Assembly (NCBI GenBank): GCA_902635225.1
Contig: CACPNG010000004.1
Location: 1 to 36,538, forward strand
Direction of reading: 5' to 3'
Length of the DNA: 36,538 nt
DNA from: an uncultured Pelagibacteraceae bacterium
GTDB taxonomy: Bacteria > Pseudomonadota > Alphaproteobacteria > Pelagibacterales > Pelagibacteraceae
Shown: positions 30,272-36,538 of the stretch, piece by piece
Layout: the number at the start of each line of letters is the position of its first letter
Position numbering within the stretch: position 1 is the first letter of the stretch
The notes under the pieces: generated by a model
What the model saw: the letters and a program-made list of their open reading frames with translations, nothing else
Database searches by the model: none
Told to the model about the DNA's origin: nothing
Translations under genes and position numbers: made by a program

Positions 30272-31618
30272 TTATATATTTAAAAAAAGTCTCTTTGGCT
30301 GTTCAAGAGACTCTTTTACAATTTTCAAAAATGAAACAGCTTCCTTTCCATCAATTATTCTATGGTCATAAGATAGAGCCAAATACATAACCGGTCTAAC
30401 TTCTACGTTGCCATCTACAGCAATTGGCCTTTGAATAATATTGTGCATACCAAGAACAGCGGATTGGGGCGGATTTAAAATTGGTGTAGATAACATTGAT
30501 CCATATATGCCCCCGTTTGTAATTGTAAAAGTACCGCCTTGTAAATCTTCAATAGTAATTTTTCCGTTTCTAGCTTTTTGTCCTAATTCGCCAATATTTT
30601 TTTCGATATCAGCAAATGACATTTCATCAGTCTGTCTTAAAACAGGTACAACTAAACCTCTGTCAGTACCCACTGCTATACTTATATTATAGTAATTTTT
30701 ATAAACTATATCTTCGTTTTGAATTTCAGCATTAATTGCTGGATAATTTTTTAAACCTATAACACAAGCTTTTACAAAAAAAGACATGAAACCTAATTTA
30801 ACACCGTAGTTTTTTTGAAATTCGTCTTTGTATTGATTTCTCATAGCTATTACCTCACTCATATCTACTTCATTAAATGTTGTAAGCATCGCCGCATTTT
30901 CTTGGGCTTCTTTGAGTCTTTTAGCAATAGTTAATCTCAATCTAGTCATTTTTACTCTTTCCTCTGGTCCGTGTTTGACTTTTCTTTCCGAAGGGGAAGG
31001 TTTAGATCCCATTAGACTCATTATATCCTCTTTTAATATCACTCCATTTTTACCGGTCCCACTTATTTCATTGATGTTTACATTTGCTTCATTTGCCATC
31101 TTGCGTGCAGCAGGAGATATCAAAGTATCTTGTTTTGCAGAACTTGATTTTTTTACAGCTTTTTTTTCTTTATGTGGCTCGTTCAAAATCAAAGGTTCTT
31201 CCTCATTAGTAATACTTTCGTTGTCTAATTTTAATACTGGCTCTACTAATTTAGATTTATTTAATTTTTTAGGGGTAGGTGTTTTAATTTCTTGTTCAAA
31301 TAATTTTGGCTCTTTTGAAAACTGTTTTTTTGGAGGATTATAGTTTTTTATTTCCTTTGGTATATTTTCCTCTTGACTTGACTTATCATTTATAGTGCCT
31401 AGCAATGATCCAACATTTACTGTTTCTCCCTCTTTTACAGCAATGCTTCCTAAAATACCGTTTGAGGGAGCCGGTACCTCAACGTTGACTTTGTCTGTTT
31501 CTAATTCAACGATAGGTTCGTCAGCAACTACTTTATCCCCTTGAGATTTAAGCCATTTAGAAACTGTCGCCTCAGTGACTGACTCGCCTAGTGTTGGTAC
31601 TGTAATTTTTTCTGACAT
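30272..31618 (-). CDS. sucB: Dihydrolipoyllysine-residue succinyltransferase (2-oxoglutarate dehydrogenase E2)
   Basis: Lipoyl domain [15 protein letters not shown]; peripheral-subunit binding [13 protein letters not shown]; catalytic [13 protein letters not shown]. Confidence 0.97.
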   Translation of the reverse strand: MSEKITVPTLGESVTEATVSKWLKSQGDKVVADEPIVELETDKVNVEVPAPSNGILGSIAVKEGETVNVGSLLGTINDKSSQEENIPKEIKNYNPPKKQFSKEPKLFEQEIKTPTPKKLNKSKLVEPVLKLDNESITNEEEPLILNEPHKEKKAVKKSSSAKQDTLISPAARKMANEANVNINEISGTGKNGVILKEDIMSLMGSKPSPSERKVKHGPEERVKMTRLRLTIAKRLKEAQENAAMLTTFNEVDMSEVIAMRNQYKDEFQKNYGVKLGFMSFFVKACVIGLKNYPAINAEIQNEDIVYKNYYNISIAVGTDRGLVVPVLRQTDEMSFADIEKNIGELGQKARNGKITIEDLQGGTFTITNGGIYGSMLSTPILNPPQSAVLGMHNIIQRPIAVDGNVEVRPVMYLALSYDHRIIDGKEAVSFLKIVKESLEQPKRLFLNI

Positions 31619-34510
31619 TTAAACTTTAAATACCTTTTCTAATATTTCTTTTTGTTGTGCAAGGTGTTTGTTTACATTTCCAGTCGCAGTTGATGAAGAA
31701 GCTTGTCTACCTACGTATTTTACGTTGATATCTTTGAAGTTTATTATCTCTAGAGTTCTATCTATATAGTTTCTAACAGTATTCCATCCTCCCATATTTT
31801 TTGGTTCCTCTTGACACCAAATGAAATCAGCATTTTTGTATCTTTTTAATGTGCTGGCAAGAGTTTTAGCTGGAAAGGGGTATAACTGCTCTAAACGGAC
31901 TATTACTACATCTTTATCTCTTGATTTTTCTCGTGCATCTATTAAATCGTAATATATTTTTCCCGAGCAGATAACCACTTTCCTAATTTTGTTGTCTTTA
32001 TTTAAAGTGACTAAATTATTTAATTTTTTATAAGCATCATCTTCTAAAACTCTATGGAAAGTACTATTTTTTGAAAATTCTGATATATCAGACATGCATC
32101 TTTTATGTCTTAATAATGATTTAGGTGTCATAACAATAAGTGGTTTTCTAAATTCTCTGTGCATTTGTCTTCTTAGTACGTGAAAATAATTTGAAGGTGT
32201 AGTGCAATTTACCACTTGTATATTTTCTCCAGCACATAGCTGTAAAAATCTCTCTAATCTTGCAGATGAATGCTCGGGCCCTTGACCTTCATAGCCGTGG
32301 GGTAACAGCATTACTAAACCACTGGCTCGTCCCCATTTTGACTCTCCTGAAGTTATAAATTGATCTATAATTATTTGAGCACCATTTGCAAAATCACCAA
32401 ACTGAGCTTCCCAAAGAACTAGCGTCTCTGGTTCAGATAGAGAGTAGCCAAACTCAAAACCTAAAACTGCTAACTCAGATAATAAACTATCAATTATTTC
32501 AAAATTTTTTTGATTTTCTTGTATGTTATTAATAGGAATAAATCTTTCGTGATTATCTTGATTTCTTAAAACAGCATGTCTTTGACTAAAAGTTCCTCTA
32601 CCTGAGTCCTGTCCAGATAATCTTACTGAAAATCCCTCAGTTAATAATGTTGCAAATGCTAAATTTTCAGCTGTTGCCCAGTCAACTTGTTTTGTTTTAT
32701 TAAAAATTTCAAATCTTAATTCAAAAATTCTCTTCAATGTTTTGTGCACATTAAAATTTTCAGGTATTGATGATATTTTTTTACCTATCTTAATTAATTT
32801 CTTTTCATCAAAACCGCTAGCGCCTCTTTTGTCTTTTCCTAACCCCGGTTTAAACCTTGACCATACTCCGTCAAACCACTTCAATTCAGATTTATAATTT
32901 TTTGATGTTTCAAATTCTTTTTCTAAATACTTTTTAAAATTTGATTTTTCTGTTTGAAGTTGTTCATTGGTTGTAAGACCCTCTCTGTTAAGCTTGTTGC
33001 CATAAATAGTTAATGTAGTAGGGTGAGATTTAATTTTTTTATACATTAAAGGTTGAGTAAATGATGGTTCGTCGCCCTCGTTATGTCCAAAGCGTCTGTA
33101 ACAGACCATATCTATAACGACATCACGATTAAATTTTTGTCTGTATTCAGTGGCTATTTTTGCACAATGAACCACAGCCTCAGGGTCATCTCCATTAACA
33201 TGAAATATAGGAGCCTGAGCAATTTTAGCAACATCCGATGGATACGGAGATGAACGAGCAAATCTAGGTGCTGTAGTAAATCCAATTTGATTGTTAACAA
33301 TTACGTGAATAGTTCCTCCAATATTATGTCCTGGCAAACCTGACATTGCAAAACACTCTGCAACTATTCCTTGGCCTGCAAAAGCAGCATCTCCATGCAT
33401 TAAAACTGGAATTACTTTTTTTCTATTTTTATCCTTATGAAAAAATTGTTTAGCTCTCACCTGACCTAAAACAACTGGATTTACGGCCTCAAGATGAGAA
33501 GGGTTATCAGTTAAGCTAATATGAACTAGATTCCCATCAAACTCTCTGTTTGAGGAGGCACCCAAATGATATTTGACGTCTCCCTCAAAATCTTTAGTTG
33601 CGTCAACTGATTTTCCAAAAAATTCACTAAAAATTGCTTTATAAGGTTTACCCATCACATTTGCTAGCACATTAAGCCTACCTCTGTGAGGCATTCCTAT
33701 TTTTATCTCTTTAGCACCAAGGTTTCCTCCCCTTTTAATAATTTGCTCTAAAGCCGGTATTAAGGCTTCTCCGCCATCTAATCCAAATCTTTTTGTTCCT
33801 ACAAATTTAACATGTAGATACTTTTCAAATCCTTCTGCTTCAATAATTTTATTCAAAATTGCTTTTTTTCCATTATTTGTAAAAGTAATATCTTTTTCTG
33901 GTCCTTCAATTCTATTTCTTATCCAGGCTTTTTCCTCAGGATCGCCAAGGTGCATAAATTCATATCCGATAGTAGAGCAATAAGTTTTCTTAAGAAGTTT
34001 AATAATCTGGCTTAAATTAGCGTACTGAAGTCCAAGTACTCCATCTAAAAATATTTTCCTTTGATAGTCCTTTTCAGTAAAGCCATAACTTTCAGGTTTT
34101 AATTCTGGATGCTCATTTTTTTTTTGAAGAGAAAGTGGATCTAAATTTGCTATAAGGTGACCTCTTATCCTGTATGCTCTGATTAACATAATAGCTCTTA
34201 CCGAGTCTTTTGAAGCTTGTTTAATTGAAGAAGAATTAATTTCTTCTTTCTCTTCTTTCTCTTTTTCAACTTCTATGACTGAAATATTTGCTCTATTAAT
34301 CTTTTTAGTAGGAGACCAGCTTGGACCATTCAAATCGTTTAAAACAAGTTTTTCATCCTCACTCAATCCTTCAAAAAACTTTCTCCATCCCTCTGGTAAA
34401 GATTTTGGATCTGATAAATAGTCTGAATAAAACTGATTAATAAACTCGGAATTTATACCAGATAAAAAAGAGGTTTTTTTATAAGTAGTATTATTATTTG
34501 ATGAGGACAT
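31619..34510 (-). CDS. sucA: 2-oxoglutarate dehydrogenase E1 component
   Basis: MPHRGRLNVLANVMGKPYKAIFSEF, HGDAAFAGQG, GHNEGDEPSFTQPLMY, LPHGYEGQGPEHSSARLERFLQ. Confidence 0.98.
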   Translation of the reverse strand: MSSSNNNTTYKKTSFLSGINSEFINQFYSDYLSDPKSLPEGWRKFFEGLSEDEKLVLNDLNGPSWSPTKKINRANISVIEVEKEKEEKEEINSSSIKQASKDSVRAIMLIRAYRIRGHLIANLDPLSLQKKNEHPELKPESYGFTEKDYQRKIFLDGVLGLQYANLSQIIKLLKKTYCSTIGYEFMHLGDPEEKAWIRNRIEGPEKDITFTNNGKKAILNKIIEAEGFEKYLHVKFVGTKRFGLDGGEALIPALEQIIKRGGNLGAKEIKIGMPHRGRLNVLANVMGKPYKAIFSEFFGKSVDATKDFEGDVKYHLGASSNREFDGNLVHISLTDNPSHLEAVNPVVLGQVRAKQFFHKDKNRKKVIPVLMHGDAAFAGQGIVAECFAMSGLPGHNIGGTIHVIVNNQIGFTTAPRFARSSPYPSDVAKIAQAPIFHVNGDDPEAVVHCAKIATEYRQKFNRDVVIDMVCYRRFGHNEGDEPSFTQPLMYKKIKSHPTTLTIYGNKLNREGLTTNEQLQTEKSNFKKYLEKEFETSKNYKSELKWFDGVWSRFKPGLGKDKRGASGFDEKKLIKIGKKISSIPENFNVHKTLKRIFELRFEIFNKTKQVDWATAENLAFATLLTEGFSVRLSGQDSGRGTFSQRHAVLRNQDNHERFIPINNIQENQKNFEIIDSLLSELAVLGFEFGYSLSEPETLVLWEAQFGDFANGAQIIIDQFITSGESKWGRASGLVMLLPHGYEGQGPEHSSARLERFLQLCAGENIQVVNCTTPSNYFHVLRRQMHREFRKPLIVMTPKSLLRHKRCMSDISEFSKNSTFHRVLEDDAYKKLNNLVTLNKDNKIRKVVICSGKIYYDLIDAREKSRDKDVVIVRLEQLYPFPAKTLASTLKRYKNADFIWCQEEPKNMGGWNTVRNYIDRTLEIINFKDINVKYVGRQASSSTATGNVNKHLAQQKEILEKVFKV

Positions 34511-34540
34511 TAGATTTATTTTAACACAAAATTTTAAAAA

Positions 34541-35416
34541 TCAACTATTTAGTTTATTAAATAAAGTTTTTCCAATGTCTGCCGGTGATTTTGATATGGA
34601 AATTCCAGCAGATTTCATCATTTCAATTTTATCTTCGGCTCCCCCTTTTCCCCCAGATATAATTGCGCCAGCATGTCCCATTCTTCTACCAGGAGGTGCT
34701 GTAAGCCCTGCAATAAAACCAACCATCGGTTTTTTTATTTTTTCTTTTTTAATGAAGTCTGCAGCCTCCTCTTCAGAGGTTCCGCCTATTTCCCCTATCA
34801 TAACTATTGATGTCGTCTCTTCATCTTTAAGGAAAAGCTCTAAACAATCTATAAAATTTGTTCCATTTATAGGGTCACCACCAATACCAATGCAGGTTGA
34901 CTGCCCAATGCCATTAGACGTGGTTTGAGCTACAGCCTCGTAAGTAAGTGTTCCAGATCTCGAGACAATTCCTACAGAACCTTTTTTATGAATGTTACCT
35001 GGCATAATACCTATTTTACATTCATCGGGCGTTATTATGCCAGGACAATTTGGTCCAATTAATCTTGATTTACTTTTTTTTAAAATCTTTTTTACTTTTA
35101 GCATATCAATGATAGGTATCCCTTCCGTTATACAAACTATTAAATCCATTTTTGCCTCTATTGCCTCAATAATTGCAGCGCCAGCAAATTGTGGAGGAAC
35201 ATAAATCATTGTTGCGTTTGCTGAAGTTAAATCTTTAGCCTCTTGGACAGTATTAAACACTGGTAAATTTAAATGTTTTTGCCCACCTTTTTTTGGAGTA
35301 ACTCCTCCCACAAGCTTCGTTCCATATTTTAATGCCTGCTCTGAATGAAAGGTTCCATGAGTACCGGTGAAACCTTGACAGATAACTTTTGTTTTTTTAT
35401 TAACTAATATTGACAC
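34541..35416 (-). CDS. sucD: Succinate-CoA ligase alpha subunit
   Basis: [62 protein letters not shown]. Confidence 0.98.
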   Translation of the reverse strand: MSILVNKKTKVICQGFTGTHGTFHSEQALKYGTKLVGGVTPKKGGQKHLNLPVFNTVQEAKDLTSANATMIYVPPQFAGAAIIEAIEAKMDLIVCITEGIPIIDMLKVKKILKKSKSRLIGPNCPGIITPDECKIGIMPGNIHKKGSVGIVSRSGTLTYEAVAQTTSNGIGQSTCIGIGGDPINGTNFIDCLELFLKDEETTSIVMIGEIGGTSEEEAADFIKKEKIKKPMVGFIAGLTAPPGRRMGHAGAIISGGKGGAEDKIEMMKSAGISISKSPADIGKTLFNKLNS

Positions 35417-36538
35417 TTATTTTACAGCCTCCACAATTTTTTTAGCCGCATCATTCAAATCAGTCGCTGATAAAATTTTTAAATTTGATTTTTCTAAAAT
35501 TTCTTTACCTTCTTTATAATTAGTTCCTGCTAATCTTACTACTAAAGGCACTGAAAGGTTTACTTGTTTTGCAGCATCAACTACGCCTGAGGCTAAAACA
35601 TCACATCTCATTATTCCTCCAAAAATATTGATTAGTATCCCTTTTACGTTTTTGTCTGCCAAAATTAGCTTAAATGCTGCAGTGACTTTTTCCTTTGAGG
35701 CTCCACCACCTACATCTAAAAAGTTTGCAGGCTCTTGACCATATAATTTTATTATATCCATTGTAGCCATTGCTAGTCCTGCGCCATTTACCATACAGCC
35801 AATTGTCCCATTTAATTTTATGTAAGCTAAATCGTGTTTACTTGCTTCTATTTCAGTCGACTCTTCCTCGTTAAGGTCTCTTAATTTTAAGATCTCTGGT
35901 CTTCTAAAAATTGCATTATCATCGAAATTCATTTTTGCATCTAAACAAACAATCTTATTATCTTTTGTAATTATAAGTGGATTAATTTCTATTAGGCTAG
36001 CATCTTTCTCAGTTAAAATTTTATAAAGCGATTTCACTAATTTTGTGGCAACATTTTTTTGTAATTCATCAAAATCAAATATTGAGATAATATTTTCAAT
36101 TTCCTCTTTACTTGGGCCTTCACTTTTAAGATCGATTTTAGTTGTAATTATTTTATTGGGTGTTTCTTCAGCTACTTTTTCTATATCCATACCTCCCTCA
36201 GTACTACTAATAAAAGCTATTTTCGATGACTCCCGATCAATTATACATGAAAGATAAAATTCTTTTGAAATATCTGACGCTTCTTCAATGTAGAGCCTTT
36301 TGACTTCCTTGCCTTCAGGCCCTGTTTGGTGGGTGATCAAAATTTTTCCCATCATTTTTTTTGCTTCTGGCACTAAGTCAGATAAATTTTTAATAAGCTT
36401 TACTCCACCAGCTTTACCTCTTCCTCCTGCGTGGATTTGGGCCTTCAAAACATATTGTTTGCCTTTAAGAATTGAAATTTTATCTTCAATTTCATCTTTA
36501 GAGTAAATTACAACTCCGTTCGAAACTGGAGCTTCAAA
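35417..36538 (-). CDS. sucC: Succinate-CoA ligase beta subunit, N-terminus truncated by window end
   Basis: Frame is open through base 36538 (FEAPVSNGVVIYSKDEIEDKISILKGKQYVLKAQIHAGGRGKAGGVKL...), so the listed M at 36448 is not the real start. Also NPLIITKD, NIFGGIMRCD. Confidence 0.97.
   Translation of the reverse strand, partial: FEAPVSNGVVIYSKDEIEDKISILKGKQYVLKAQIHAGGRGKAGGVKLIKNLSDLVPEAKKMMGKILITHQTGPEGKEVKRLYIEEASDISKEFYLSCIIDRESSKIAFISSTEGGMDIEKVAEETPNKIITTKIDLKSEGPSKEEIENIISIFDFDELQKNVATKLVKSLYKILTEKDASLIEINPLIITKDNKIVCLDAKMNFDDNAIFRRPEILKLRDLNEEESTEIEASKHDLAYIKLNGTIGCMVNGAGLAMATMDIIKLYGQEPANFLDVGGGASKEKVTAAFKLILADKNVKGILINIFGGIMRCDVLASGVVDAAKQVNLSVPLVVRLAGTNYKEGKEILEKSNLKILSATDLNDAAKKIVEAVK

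Noticed and set aside
30912-31343. 143-aa plus-strand ORF
   Set aside because: Antisense to sucB; frame openness is explained by codon bias on the opposite strand.

Overview
This AT-rich, very gene-dense 36.5 kb window looks like a core chromosomal segment of a streamlined alphaproteobacterium. It resembles SAR11/Pelagibacterales in gene content, composition and near-zero intergenic spacing; that assignment is inference, with no search run. Minus-strand block 1 (1-3768): 5'-complete but window-truncated AMP-binding acyl-CoA ligase, tRNA-Leu(CAA), BASS-family transporter, an uncharacterised protein with two winged-helix-like repeats, and a small membrane protein. Plus genes: YqaA/DedA, DsbB, Coq7, HIG1-like protein, argH, an LptM-like micro-lipoprotein missed by the ORF track, lysA, plsC, metX-metW, gloB, rplU-rpmA-obgE-proB-proA-nadD-rsfS-ctpA-rppH. 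Minus genes: HNH nuclease, esterase, TlpA-like thioredoxin, tyrA, hisC, atpHAGDC, priA, lpdA-sucB-sucA-sucD-sucC (sucC truncated at the window edge). The best regulatory signal is a SAM-II riboswitch directly upstream of metX. It is fused to a GC-rich hairpin plus T9 terminator whose loop can pair with the aptamer 3' segment, and it overlaps an alternative in-frame ATG. Other items of interest: the internally duplicated winged-helix protein, a tRNA-Leu sandwiched between protein genes with a 4-nt gap to the next start codon, divergent genes whose start codons overlap in one CATG, and a NadD ending just after its ISST motif. No mobile elements, CRISPR arrays or obvious defence systems were seen.
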